DNA of 64,000 bases from Bactrocera neohumeralis (lineage: Eukaryota; Arthropoda; Insecta; Diptera; Tephritidae). Shown here piece by piece: positions 10,801 to 22,169 of the stretch. Position 1 is the stretch's first letter. Each line of letters starts with the position of its first letter. The stretch lies in NCBI RefSeq assembly GCF_024586455.1, contig NW_026089623.1, positions 13,538,784-13,602,783 of the forward strand, in the 5' to 3' direction. Under the pieces are notes generated by a model. The model was not told the DNA's origin. It worked only from the letters and a program-made list of their open reading frames with translations, and did not search any database. Position numbers and translations under genes: made by a program.

Positions 10801-11640
10801 GGTAATTACACTGCTAACTACAGGGGTTGTCTTGTATATAAAAATTTGAAATCGAAGTTGTCACAGGGCATTCAAGCACGTCGTAACCTAATGCTACAAA
10901 TACCATGAAATGAAATTATACCAATATCAGATAAAAGTTCAAATCCTATTACTTTTAAGAGTAATACTATGCAAGGAAGCAATGCATATGCAGTGAAAGG
11001 CAACACTGTACAAATGCAACTGCCACAAAATCCTCCAAATTGAGGTATTGAAACTATGATTTTTAATCTAACACATTGTATGACACAATTTATGTCTAGT
11101 ATGCAAACAAGATCCAAGATTTAATAAAATCACAAAATCAAATGCTGCAAAATAGAATTTCATGCTACAGCACAGTTACAAGCTACAGCAATATCACTAA
11201 AAAATCGGGGTTGTGACTTAAACCGAAGGGCTATATACTGTCCACCTTGTTTTAAAATTACAGATATCGAATTTAAAGACTTTTTTGGAAGATTAGGTCA
11301 AAGATTTCTAGCAGGTAAAGATAACAATGCAAAACACACGTACTGGGGCTCATGACTTATAAATCCGAAAGGACGACAGCTGTACTACACTATTATGAAT
11401 AAGCATAATAAGCTGGATATAATATCTCCTGGTAAGTCGACATACTGGACCAGTGATAGAAAAAAAATAACAGACATAATAGATTTTGCTGTAGTAAAAT
11501 ATATAGATAGATCGCTTATGGCAGCTGATACATATACAGATTTATCATCTGATCATTCTACTGTACTACTAAAGTTATACGAACAGCCTATGATATTTGA
11601 TACAAAAGTTTCTCTAATATCTCATAAAACTAACTAGTTG
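10801..11640 (+). pseudogene. jockey LINE: ORF1 tail and endonuclease remnant
   Basis: Near 10800-10890 the reading GGNYTANYRGCLVYKNLKSK is the end of the gag zinc-knuckle region. From about 11215, RRAIYCPPCFKITDIEFKDF, AGKDNNAKHTYWGS, ISPGKSTYWTSDRKKITDII and SSDHSTVLL are the C-terminal half of an APE-type endonuclease. The DHS motif is kept, and the DNNAKH block stands where GDYNAKH is usual. The N-terminal half of the endonuclease is missing, so there is a large internal deletion. Confidence 0.75.
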
Positions 11641-13410
11641 AAGTATAGAAAATATATCAGCAGCCCCATCAATATTGATTGCAAAATAAATACAAGAAAA
11701 GACATTGATGAAAGTATAAGAGAATTTAATGATGTAATAACTAAAGCTGTAGCAACACCAAAAAGAAACAATAAACCAGTTGGTTTTAGAAAGAGCACCA
11801 ATAATGAAATAGAGAAACTTGTAAATGAGAAAGGGCGAGCTAGACGCGTATGGCAGTTAAATCGCTCCCTTTCAAATCTGCTTCAATTTAAATCTGCTAT
11901 ACGAAAGTTAAAAACAGTGCTTAAACGTGTGGAAGAACACAACACTGAAAATTATGTAAAGAAACTGTGTCCAAATTCTAGCAATCAAAACTCCCTTTGG
12001 AAAGCCCAAAAGTCTTTCGCCACCAGTAGATTCCAATATGCCTCTAAGACAGTTGAATGGTAATTGGGCACGTAGTGATGAGGATAAGGCAAATTGCTTT
12101 GCAAATCACCTAGAAAAGGTATTTCAACCCAATTGCCCAAAAAACAACTTTGCCAACCTTGCCCCCTACCGCTACTTCTGAACACGATAATTGAGTTACC
12201 AAATATTGCTATAAAAGTGTTCTCCTTGCTCTTCCGGATACTATCCAATTTCATGGAAAAAGTTGCAGATCATCATCATAGATAAATCTGGTAAAGACCT
12301 AACACAGCCGTCTTCCTACAGACCAATAAGTCTCTTACTCTGTATTTCGAAAATATTTGAAAAAGTGTTACTATCAAGGATGACTCTTTTCCTCCACGAA
12401 AATAATATAATACCAACGAACCAATTCGGTTTTCGTGCTAAACATGGCACTGTAGAGCAAATAAATATAATTACGAATGAAAGCAGGAAAGCATTCGAGC
12501 ACAGAGAGTACTGTTCAGCTATTTTTCTAGATGTAGCTCAGGCGCTCGATAATGTCTAGCTTGAAGGCCTTATATGGAAAATCAAAAACATTTTACCTTA
12601 CGAATTGCATAAAACTTTGGAGTCATATTTAAGTAACAGGAAATTTACAGTTAAAGTAGCAGACTTTATATCAGAAGAACGAGTAATAAGGGCTAGTATA
12701 CATCAGGATAGCGTGCAAGGCCCAACTCTGCCCATAATCTATAGAGCAGATATTCCAACAGCTACTAACTTATTGACAACCACTTTCGCTGATGACACAG
12801 TTCTAATAAGCCGGAACAAATACCCCATCAGAGCATCAAGAGTATTAGAGCAACACTTAAATTTTGTTGAAGAATGGCTAGCCAACTGGCGTATATGTAA
12901 ATATTAATTAGCAAAAATGCAAGGATGTTACGTTCTCGCTAAGACCAGAAACGTGTCGGACAGTTAAAATAAACAATGTCCTAGTACCCCAAGCGAATGA
13001 AGTAACTTATTTTGGGATTTACCTGGACCGAAGGCTCACGTGGCGAAAACATATAGGGAGTAAAATAACTTGTATGAAGTTAAGAGCAGCAAATTAAAAT
13101 TGGCTTTTAAACAAAAATTCTGAACTTAGCCTAGACAACAAAGTACTGTTGTACAATGCAATCATAAAACCGATTTAGATGTATGGCATTCAATTGTGGG
13201 ATACGACCTGTGCCACCAACATTGATATAATACAAAGATTCCAATCTAAAATTCTTAGAACAATCACGGGTGAATCATGGTACATGTGTAATGAAAACAT
13301 TCATAAGGATCTAGATATTCCTATGATAAGGAAGGAGATAGAGGATAGCAGAATGAGATATATCTCTAAACTCCGAGAACAGCAATCAAACACGTTTAAA
13401 AAGAAGTGAT
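11641..13410 (+). pseudogene. jockey LINE reverse transcriptase, disrupted
   Basis: Pieces in order: a pre-RT linker (11638-12060), SYRPISLLLCISKIFEKVLL and NQFGFRAKHGTVEQI (fingers), IFLDVAQALDNV (palm motif A, where a DVxxAFDxV pattern is expected), and TTFADDTVLIS (catalytic FADD box, about 12783-12815). The 3' part around 13179-13409 reads YGIQLWDTTCATNIDIIQRF and is the C-terminal end of jockey polymerases. Stops at 12559 and 12907 and several frameshifts break it. Confidence 0.8.
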
Positions 13411-13692
13411 CTACCAGCCTACTAGAGAGCAACGTTCTACCAAAAAACCTTAAAAACATTATTGAACTTCTTTAGTTTTAAATAGATTTAAGATTTGAAT
13501 ACTTATTGTAAGGCTTTACCAAACAGATCCAATAAATAAAGAAATATTGAAAAAAAAATTGTCAACGAAAAAAAAAAATCAAAATATAACGAGTATTTTG
13601 TGAAGAAAAAATAAAATTAAAATTTTAAAAGTTGTTGACACCAATAACTGTGAGAAACTAAGATAGATGAACGTGAATATATGCAAATTTGG

Positions 13693-14600
13693 TTTCCATA
13701 GTAAACAGGACTTTTGAATCTAGCGTCCCCTGGTCGTGCCATCTATATGTCGACTGGTGCGTTAGAATTTATTTTTATCGATTGTCCAGTGAGAATTTCA
13801 TGATATTTCATTGATTGGAAGTGAAGTTATTGCGTTTTAAGTGTCAGTAGCTTTGTGTTATCGGTGCGAAAATGAGCTTCGAACAAAGAGCCAACATTAA
13901 ATTTTGTTTTAAAATTGGTAAAACTTTTACCGAAACATTTCAATTTATTAAACAAGTTTATGGCGATGATTGCCTATCCCAAAGCAGAGTACACGAGTGG
14001 TTTCAATGTTTTCAAAGTGGTCTTGATGACATAAATGACGATCAACATGTGGGCTAATCAAAATCCGTGATCACCGGAAATTCCATCGAAACTGTGTGTG
14101 AATTCATCAAAAATCAGCCGAAATCATCATTGAAATTAATGGAAATGGAATTCAACATATCCACAACATCGATTTATTGCGTTTGGTGCACCGTATTCGA
14201 CGTATCGCGAAGATGAAAGTTGGCGATTGTTGCACGATATTACGCCGTCTCATCGATCGACGCTTGTGACGGATTATTTGACCAAAAATCACATTTTAAC
14301 CATTAACCACTCCCGTATTCACCTGATATTGACCCGTGCGTCTTCTTCCTTTTCGGAAAAATGCATTTTCCCATGAAAGGAAAGCGTTATGCCGACGTAG
14401 AAGCCATTCAAAAGGCTTGCACCGGCATACTGGCGGCCATACCGCCCAACGAGCTAAAACACTCGTTCGACATGCGTTTGGACCGTGCAAAAAGCTGTAT
14501 TGAAGTAGAATTAGACTATTTTGAATAAAATAAATTGATTTTGCGTAAAAAATATGATCTGTTTTTTTTTAAAGTCCTGCTTACTTTGGAACCAACCTTG
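13693..14600 (+). mobile_element. mariner family A, copy 2, internally deleted
   Basis: The ends carry the family core (TAGTAAACAGGAC at the left, GTCCTGCTTACTTTGGAACC at the right). The transposase start is clear at 13872 (MSFEQRANIKFCFKIGK), with the helix-turn-helix part to about 14055. The centre then jumps to C-terminal sequence near 14180 and ends IEVELDYFE at about 14527. About 400 bp of coding sequence is missing, including the first catalytic region. It lies within the host intron. Confidence 0.8.
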
Positions 14601-14871
14601 TAGAGTTATTAAATGAAAATTATCAAGATAACGCAACGAATTGACGTCAGTGGGGACTGTTTGTCCGCCCGTTCAAACGGTATCTTAGCTTTCTCTTTCT
14701 TGTTTTCCTTATAATATAAATTACAATTACAAATTCAAATTTACGAACGCTCAATAAAAGTAAAACTGTCATACATATAAGATTTGTCGTTAACTTTTGA
14801 CAGTAGTAATCGAATTATAACTTAGAATAAAGAAAGTAAGTAAGTACATATATATATTGAGATCGTATTAC

Positions 14872-16337
14872 CCTATAGTTTATGGTGATATTTGCTGATT
14901 TTGTAATCTCACTCTGCATCATAACACCACGCATGAGCATTTGCAATTTACGAGTCTCAAAAGAAAAGTCTATGTCGTTTTGTGTTATGCCATTTTTCTC
15001 ATATACGCGCATTGTTCCCACAGCTCCTGTTATATTGTTACCATTTATGGCCAATAACATTTTCGGTTTGTAAATCCATATATTTCGTTCTTGTAAGCGT
15101 TTGAGTTCCATATTCAAATGAAGACTACTGACGTTATTCATTTGTAATAAAAAATCGAATCGTTTGTAAATCGCACCTCCTAAATATTGGCATATGATTG
15201 CTGCTTTATTGAGTCCATGTGTAAAAAGAACTGATGAATTAAAGCTTTCTGGGCACATGATAATATTAGCCGAGATCGAACGTTCATGATAGGATCCGGG
15301 CGTATGGAATATAAATGCCCTCTTTGTGCTATTTTCCTGTTTGTTCGATGTAAATTCAAAAGTCCATTTTTTTGTAGTAGGGTCAGATTTTGATAACACA
15401 ATGCTAAAGTTCAGAGGTCCGCTTAGAATAAGTCCAGGATAGAGGGTTTGTTTAGAATTATTAAGATTTGGAACGCTGTAGTCAATACACATTTTCAAAC
15501 CAAATGTAGTTTCCAACAAAGACCATGTGCAAGTAATATTGGATATACGTGACTGAATACCAGTCTGCGGTTCATCTTCACTCTTTGTGATTTTGATTAA
15601 CTCCGATTGCACACTTAAAATTTCACTAGTATTTTGTGGTAAGTTAAACGAGAATGAAACTAAGTTCTTACCATCAACAATAAGGTCTGCTTCAACCTCC
15701 GTGTTTGAATAGAAAGTACTTTTCACTTTAATACCCGATTGCGCATAAAACATATCTGATTTCATTGTTCCTATAAAATTAGCTAATATTGATGGCTTCA
15801 ATTTGCCTTTTATACCGAAGTTCCATTCTGAAGCGTTTGGATTCATATTATTTATATATCCTGATGTACGTAGATCAATAGAAGAAGCGCCAAATAAATC
15901 GATTGATAACGGTAAACCAATCATTAGAGGCACAATATAAGAAGCTTCCAGAAATATGTTTGATTTTGTATAAGTAATTTCATGGCCAGAAAGTATTTCC
16001 GAAATCTTTTCCAAAATATTAAATTCTTTGGCTAGCTTCGTGAAATCATGTATCCCATTTAAATCATAATAATGTAAGTCATTTCCAAAAATGCGCACTC
16101 CAAAATAAGCTTTAGGATTTTTGTAGTCGTATTTAAGTGTGTATCCTATGTTTTTAATGAGTTTTTGTAAATCTTTTCTATAGTTATTTACATCTTTAAT
16201 TAGGATTGATCGTTTCAAGAGACACTTAGTTTTACAGAAGTCATCTCCAAGAGACGAATTCTTAAGTAATGTTTCCTTTTTAGAGCTTTGGTTAAATAAC
16301 GAAAAATTACTATCGATTGAATTATTTGATGTTGTAC
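14872..16337 (-). CDS. Large lipid transfer protein, exon c (main exon)
   Basis: This 1,466-nt exon runs from TATTCCAG| to AGG|GTAATA; the donor is less strong than the others but gives the right phase with exon d. It encodes about 488 residues with no stop: the DUF1943-like beta-sheet region. Features include YDYKNPKAYFGVRIFGNDL, IFLEASYIVPLMIGLPLSID, SSIDLRTSGYINNM and FGIKGKLKPSILANFIGTM. The IGLPLSIDLFG block and the repeated short strands are typical of the lipid-cavity part of apolipophorin-type proteins. Sequons (NSS, NIT) fit a secreted protein. Confidence 0.8.
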
Positions 16338-16405
16338 CTGGAATACATTTTATATTCAATAGTTTTTAGTACGCACTTTAGGAGTATAAATTATAGAGAA
16401 CTTAC

Positions 16406-16672
16406 CAGAACTATTTTTCTTTAAACTTTCAGACCATTTTCCGAATATATCCAACACATGTTTTATCCCGTTTTTTTTTAATATGCTTCCCTCATTGAAC
16501 CATTTTTCCGGAATAATAATAGAACTTATTAGTTCGTCAAAACCTTCGGCCCTTGTTGTAAGCTCCAAAAAGTTTACCGAATGGCCGAAAAGGTTAGATG
16601 TAAAATTAAACGTCAACATGCGTGGTAGGTATGACTCTGTACCAAAAATTACATTCATATCCACAGTGCTAC
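16406..16672 (-). CDS. Large lipid transfer protein, exon b
   Basis: This 267-nt exon lies between CTTAAAG| and |GTAAGT. The codon split (G|GT) rejoins at both sides, giving GSTVDM at the upstream junction and SSGTTS at the downstream one. It encodes VIFGTESYLPRMLTFNFTS and LFGHSVNFLELTTRAEGFDE. The pattern of 'YLPR ... N(F/L)T ... LFGHSVN' is what I expect right after the helical N-domain in apolipophorin-type proteins. The downstream intron is only 68 bp; the upstream one carries a mariner. Confidence 0.82.
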
Positions 16673-16850
16673 CTTTAAGGGACACAAAAAGAAATTTGTT
16701 AAAAAAATAAAAAAATAATATAGCGCTATCTTTTCTCGAAAAAGTGTACACATAAGTATTATATTTTGCTTTAAGAGTATTATCTTCTGATCAGTTATTA
16801 TGCTAAGCTTAATTGTAAATTTGTAAATATTATCAAACTTAGGTGCTAAA

Positions 16851-17705
16851 GGGTTTGTCCGGAAAGTAATAGGACTGATTTTTTTCCGCCGTGACTGAGC
16901 ATGCACGCACGAACTGAATTCGTTAGAGGGCGTTCCTAGCTAACGAACGAGCGGTTGATCAGTTGTCTTCGAGCACCTAGAGACTCAGGAGAAACATTTT
17001 CGAGCAACGTGTTTCTGTTAGTGATGCAACCCGAAAATGCAGTGTTCGTTTGAGCAGAGATACGCGATTAAATTCTGTGCGAAACTCGGTAAATCTGCGA
17101 CAGAGACGTTTGACGTGATCCAGCAGGCTTACCATAATGTTAATTTAGCAAGAAGTGGTGTGTTTCGGTGGCACCAGGCCGTTTTGGAAAGGATCGCTAA
17201 GGAAGACCGGAAGAATGAGCAAATCCAAAGTGAAGAAAGATGCTCATTGTCTTTTTTGATATCAAAGGCATCATCCACCATGAATTGTTTCCTCCTGGAC
17301 AAACCGTCAACGCCAAATTTTACGTGGAAGTCCGAAACGAAGGGTCAATCGGGTCCGGCAAGACATTGCAACCGATTGGAAGTTGTACCACGACAACGCC
17401 CCGGCTCACACCGCCTTTCTTGAAAACAGCTACCTAACTAATGCCGGTTTCCGTAGCCGACCTACAGCCCAGATGTAGCCACCCCGTCCTTTTTTGTTTC
17501 CTGCATGAAAAAGCCGATGAAAGGGGATCCAAGCAGCATGCACCTCGGCTCTTAAGGCCATTCCGGAAAATGCCTTCCGTGACGCTTTCAATGGTCGCGC
17601 TGGCGCTGAACCGACGCAGAAGGAGCCTATTTTGAAAGAATTGTAACGATTGGTTCAATAAATTTTTTTACATCGACTTAGTTCTATTACATTTCGGACA
17701 AATCC
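16851..17705 (+). mobile_element. mariner family C, internally deleted, inside a host intron
   Basis: The terminal inverted repeats pair as GTTTGTCCGGAAAGTAATAG (left) with the reverse complement of CTATTACATTTCGGACAAAT (right). The 855-bp copy keeps an N-terminal segment from 17037 (FEQRYAIKFCAKLGKSATET), a middle block (IVFFDIKGIIHHELFPPGQT, 17243) and a second catalytic block (YHDNAPAHTAF, about 17390), in different frames. It makes up most of the 1,101-bp intron between the host exons at 17774 and 16672 and lies on the opposite strand to the host gene. Confidence 0.85.
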
Positions 17706-17773
17706 TATATTTATAATTGCCACTTGTTTTTTGAAAAAAAAAAACACTATAATCTCCAATTTTGCAAACTCAC

Positions 17774-18606
17774 CGAAATTAAACTCGTCGAAGAACAAAT
17801 TTTGTTGATAGTTACGGGAAAATTTTCGAACGTCTAATTCATATTTATTAGAGATATCGTCATCAAGCAACAAAGTCTGGACTGCAATATATAAGGGTGA
17901 TGATGACTTTGCTAGATTCTTCAGATGCGACCATACAAATGATCCAACTTGATTAATTTCTTCAAATTTTAAAGTATTTTTTATTTTCTTGATTGAAAAG
18001 TAGTCAGGACAAATCATAATTTGCAAATAAGCTGCAATTCGTACTTCTGAATGAATGTTAAAGTTTGTGAAGATATTTAAAAATAAGGGACGATGTAAAG
18101 CACAATCCGTCCGTCTAAATATATAAACTGATTCTAAACGAAGATTCAACAACATATTCTCATCCAATATTACTTTATGCAGTTGGGCAATAAATTGTTC
18201 TGATAATAAGCCGATATTTCCAAGACCTTTCATTATAACAGTCAAACGTTCATGTAAACGCCTTTCACCATGGAATGAATTAAAAATTTTGACAAATTCT
18301 GTTTCAAGTGAATTTGTGATCAATTTAACTCGCATATTTTGTTTGCAATTAGAATGATATAGACAAAAGCTCCGTATAACAGCGGCTGTACATAATGTGT
18401 ATTCGGGTTCATCCTTGACACGCGAGAATTCAAGAATAGTGTAAAATGTTTCAACAGTATCTTCATCGGGACGCTTTATAAATGATAGAGTCTTAAGCCA
18501 GTTTAGTGCTACTTTTTTAGGTACGCTATTTGTAAGAAGTTGGTCCCGCATGAGCTGATATGATGCAGGACTCCCAATATAAGGTAATGCGTCGATAACA
18601 TGATTC
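17774..18606 (-). CDS. Large lipid transfer protein, exon a (most upstream seen)
   Basis: This 833-nt exon runs from TTTTTTCAG| to TTCG|GTGAGT, about 277 residues without stops. It reads NHVIDALPYIGSPASYQLMR, TAAVIRSFCLYHSNC, RLTVIMKGLGNIGL, LNLRLESVYIFRRTDC and SEVRIAAYLQIMICPD, ending NLFFDEFNFG. Repeated helical pairs with the GLGNIG and 'EVRIAAY' blocks are the alpha-helical superhelix of the vitellogenin/apolipophorin N-domain. The first base is the third position of a codon, so an earlier exon ending in phase 2 is required; I could not find it in the window. Confidence 0.82.
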
Positions 18607-18969
18607 CTGAAAAAAATATGAAAATACAAATAAAAATCACACATAAAGCAATATGTTTAAATTTTCTCTTTAATATGAACATACTATATAATAAACATTC
18701 AAGGTTGCTAGGGTAAAAGTTGTGGCAACTTTGAAATTATATTTTTTTAAGACAAAGTGTGTTCAAATTGGTCGGTTCCACAGCCTGTGGAATAAATTTG
18801 TATTATGTAATTATAACTGGTAGTGCTTATAAAATAATAGTAAATTGTATCAAATATCTTATGTTTGAGAAACGAAGGGAAGTATGCAGTGTGCAATGAA
18901 TTTTGTCGCGTTCTCCAAAATGGCATGTTTAAGTTGCTTAACGCTGTCATATTGCTTCAAAGATATGTA

Positions 18970-19905
18970 TCGGGTGATTTTTTAAGAGCTTGATAACTTT
19001 TTAAAAAAAAAAACGCATAAAATTTGCAAAATCTCATCGGTTCTTTATTTGAAACGTTAGATTGGTTCATGACATTTACTTTTTGAAGATAATTTCATTT
19101 AATTTCATTTTGCGTCTTAGGTGGTCCATTCGGAAAGTCCAATTTTGGGCAACTTTTTCGAGCATTTCGGCCGGAATAGCCCGAATTTCTTCGGAAATGT
19201 TGTCTTCCAAAGCTGGAATAGTTGCTGTAGACTTTAGACTTGACGTAGCCCCACAAAAAATAGTCTAAAGGCGTTAAATCGCATGATCTTGGTGGCCAAC
19301 TTACGGGTCCATTTCTTGAGATGAATTGTTCTCGAAGTTTTCCTCAAAATGGCCATAGAATCGCGAGCTGTGTGGCATGTAGCGCCATCTTGTTGAAACC
19401 ACATGTCAACCAAGTTCAGTTCTTCCATTTTTGGCAACAAAAAGTTTGTTAGCATCGAACGATAGCGATCGCCATTCACCGTAACGTTGCGTCCAACAGC
19501 ATCTTTGAAAAAATACGGTCGAATGATTCCACCAGCGTACAAACCACACCAAACAGTGCATTTTTCGGGATGCATGGGCAGTTGGCCACCAAGATCATGC
19601 GATTTAACGCCTTTAGACTATTTTTTGTGGGGCTACGTCAAGTCTAAAGTCTACAGAAATAAGCCAGCAACTATTCCAGCTTTGGAAGACAACATTTCCG
19701 AAGAAATTCGGGCTATTCCGGCCGATTGGACTTTCCGAATGGACCACCTAAGACGCTGCCGCGGTCAAGATTTAAATGATATTATCTTCAAAAAGTAAAT
19801 GTCATGAACCAATCTAACGTTTCAAATAAAGAACCGATGAGATTTTGCAAATTTTATGCGTTTTTTTTTAAAAAAAAGTTATCAAGCTCTTAAAAAATCA
19901 CCCGA
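18970..19905. mobile_element. Fold-back mariner-type element (rosa-like), long inverted arms, TA target
   Basis: The ends are TCGGGTGATTTTTT...AAAAAATCACCCGA with TA on both sides (18968-18969 and 19906-19907). The arms are long, about 300 bp: the left arm (to about 19300) and right arm (from about 19580) both hold the same transposase C-terminus, pointing toward opposite ends (FLWGYVKSKVYRNKPATIPA on the plus strand from about 19620). The centre carries one minus-strand copy of the catalytic part. The type resembles rosa/DD41D mariners by the FQQDGATCHTARDSM and PPRSCDLTPLDYFLWG blocks (inference). Confidence 0.8.
19080..19575 (-). pseudogene. rosa-like mariner transposase, C-terminal half
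   Basis: The minus-strand frame 19575-19234 reads VWCGLYAGGIIRPYFFKDA, GRNVTVNGDRYRSMLTNFLL and MWFQQDGATCHTARDSMAIL (second catalytic Asp). It then loses frame before the third Asp region, which continues to about 19080. The N-terminal DNA-binding domain and the first Asp are absent. An inverted copy of the C-terminal region occupies 19580-19798 on the plus strand. Confidence 0.8.
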
Positions 19906-20220
19906 TACATTTCACTTGAAAGAACTTTCCACAGAAATTTTCAAATCTGGACTTAAGACAGGCCACTCCAGTAATCCAATTTTCCGAGAAATAAAGAACG
20001 CTTTTGTCTCCTTCGCTATATGAATCGGTGCATTGTCTTGCTGGAAATTCATCACATTCATCACAATACAAATTACCAGCAAAATCAAAGACTTCATTTT
20101 CCAACAAATCAGTGTAGATTTCTGCATTCATTTTGCCTGACACAAAGCATATTTTGGATTTGCCTTTTGATGAAAATGCTGCCCATAACGTTACACAACT
20201 TCGATTTCTTTGCTCCAAAA

Positions 20221-21528
20221 TTTATATTTCAAAAAAATGTATTGTGCTTCTATTATTTTTGTCATCTAAAATCTTTATTCATGTACACTACTTATTTAAA
20301 AATGTTTTGGTCTGCTTTCTATATTTCCAGGTTCTATACTTTTTTAAAGAAATTTTCAAATTTAATGGGGAGTCATCGGTTCGAGTTGCTGCGAACGGCG
20401 CCGAATCGACTATCCACGATCTTCATGTACAACTCTCAGCTACCGCTGCTATATATTCTTCACTGCGTGCTAGACTTGGTTTATTTGGTAGAATATTATC
20501 CAATAACGAATGCTAGGTCTCAAAATAATTCATGGTGTTGCGAGTAGTACGTTCAGTAGGTCGACTTTATTGACCATAAGTTGAGCGAATTGCGTAAAAC
20601 ACTTTTTTTACAGAACGTAAATTTTTGTAATAAAGTTGAACAATTTGTAAAAGTTGCTAAGGCGTAAGTCTTTCCATGATGAAATGCCAAACAAAAATAG
20701 CATGACAGCTTTACACGACTCACGTATGATCTGTCAAAAAAAAGGTTATTCAAAAAAGTGCCTCTACTTGGACCCGTTATATATACTTAGAGTTAAGTAC
20801 TTTGTTGGTCTGTCGCCAACTCTATTATAAGTATATTAAGGGGATTCTCTTGTTCTTGCAAAACCCTCGCAGAGTGTACGTATTGCACGAATTTTAGAAT
20901 TTTCCCCTTGGTGCTACGACACAATAAAAAAAACACATGCAGGAAAATATTTGTAATGGCTGTAAAATATATCACACCAAAACCCATGTTTATTTTCGTG
21001 CAATGACACTTAAAAAAATATTTATAGCCCTGTGCCAGCTGTCATTTTACATAAAGACATATTTCGCCGTTAAATTGTTGAGGAAGGTAAGTTTTAAATA
21101 GATTTTTATAAATTCTATTTAATGTAGAGGTGCCCAAATTCACAATAGTCATTCATAATAAATTTATTTTAAATTAATCAGCTGTTCATACATATAACAC
21201 TAGATTCTGCAATGGGTGCTCTCATGGCCTTGCATATTTCGGTATAGGATTCTGTATTATTTCGTAGCGGCCACTCAAATATGCTGTGTTTGTCGGCTAT
21301 GCAATGAAATCCGCTCATTTGTTTATTGCAAAAAAGTGGTAATAATTTCTTCTAGAAAAGTCAAAAATTAACCTCAAGAGAAGGAGATGAAAATTGACTG
21401 TAAAACCCAGGGTTTCTATGAAAGTGGCATTATGAAATTACTTTCAAAATAGCAACAACATTTTACCTAGATCGGATCATTTTGCCTATTCTAAATATTA
21501 TCTTCCACTTATTGCAAAAATTATAGAT
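20221..21528. other. Gene-free stretch
   Basis: I found no gene or recognisable transposon protein here. The plus-strand frames at 20020-20547 and 20133-20516 are Phe/Tyr-rich or antisense to the Tc1 relic and have no conserved motif. Confidence 0.4.
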
Positions 21529-21768
21529 TTATTTTAACTGGACCTTATAAATTTTTTTTGAATCTTTTAGTATTGTTTCCTTGAGTGTGGATATGGAAAG
21601 TACTGTATGATGACACATTTTACGCTCTGGCATACTCAACAGATGAATGAGGTTTGAGTAGTTCTTTAAATTATTTTTCATCACGCATACCCTCAACAGA
21701 TTGCGGGAAAAGTCAACTCGAGATACGGAAATCATTATATTAGACATCAATGCCGTGACCGATTTCAT
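21529..21768 (-). other. Unassigned 79-residue open frame
   Basis: The frame has ordinary amino acid composition (VDFSRNLLRVCVMKNNLKNY, LIHLLSMPERKMCHHTVLSI) and lies upstream of the host gene on its strand, so it could be an earlier exon. However, I find no consensus donor in the phase needed by exon a, and a stop sits just before its ATG. I list it only as a possibility. Confidence 0.2.
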
Positions 21769-22169
21769 TCAAAGCTAATCCAATTTCGATGACATGGAGT
21801 CAACTAGTTTCCCGAAAGTCATTATATTAGTCTTATACCTGGTGTAGCTAATGGAAAATTCGGTTCTTTACCTTCAATGCTGTATTATGCTGAAAAATAA
21901 ATTTAATGGTTCTGACGTTTTTATTTACACGGTTACATCCTTTTTGGTAGTTAACATCATAACCTTTGCGGTGAAAAATTAAATTTTACATTTTCACTAT
22001 TTATTGCGGGGCATTCAGTGGGATCAGGGTTGTTCTTAAGATGCTCTCCAGCGACCATGGCTCTGTTTTTGATTGAGGTGAAGAAATTTTAGATTGATGG
22101 TGCAATAGTCTTGTGTTCCTCGGAACTGAGTGGAGTTTGGTAGTATATTACAGGTGGGCTGAATCAACT

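Larger units (their letters stand above)
9690..13560 (+). mobile_element. jockey-like LINE, decayed and interrupted
   Basis: The order is gag-like ORF1 (about 9800-10345), an inserted dispersed repeat (about 10345-10800), the ORF1 tail, an endonuclease remnant (about 11215-11640), reverse transcriptase (11640-13410) and an A-rich 3' end (GAAATATTGAAAAAAAAATT, about 13545). About 3.9 kb remains. Several stops and frameshifts show it is dead. It fills much of the 9.4-kb host intron, on the opposite strand to the host gene. Confidence 0.8.
4824..18606 (-). other. Host gene model: large lipid transfer protein, five internal exons
   Basis: The model joins exons 18606-17774, 16672-16406, 16337-14872, 5437-5094 and 5034-4824 on the minus strand (3,121 nt, about 1,040 residues). 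I read the splice sites by eye. Every acceptor is AG, every donor is GT, and the codon phases match at all four junctions. The protein belongs to the large lipid transfer protein superfamily (apolipophorin, apolipoprotein of lipid transfer particle, vitellogenin): the end of a lipovitellin-type helical N-domain, then a beta-sheet-rich region like DUF1943. Such proteins are secreted scaffolds for haemolymph lipid particles. Likely identities are apolpp or Apoltp orthologues; I cannot choose between them. First and last exons are not visible. Confidence 0.8.
18700..20220 (-). mobile_element. Tc1-like element relic, split by another transposon
   Basis: The right piece (19908-20218) reads MEQRNRSCVTLWAAFSSKGK, KICFVSGKMNAEIYTDLLEN and, in the next frame, FQQDNAPIHIAKETKAFF, which is Tc1 transposase around its second catalytic Asp. 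The left piece (about 18830-18967) reads KQYDSVKQLKHAIL-like and resembles the Tc1 C-terminal tail. Between them sits a complete fold-back element flanked by TA. Removing it would bring the Tc1 pieces together. The outer ends of the Tc1 copy are not certain. Confidence 0.65.

Noticed and set aside
21529..21768. Possible earlier exon of the host lipid-transfer gene
   Set aside because: No donor in the phase needed for the exon starting at 18606 and an in-frame stop before the ATG; kept only as a low-confidence entry.
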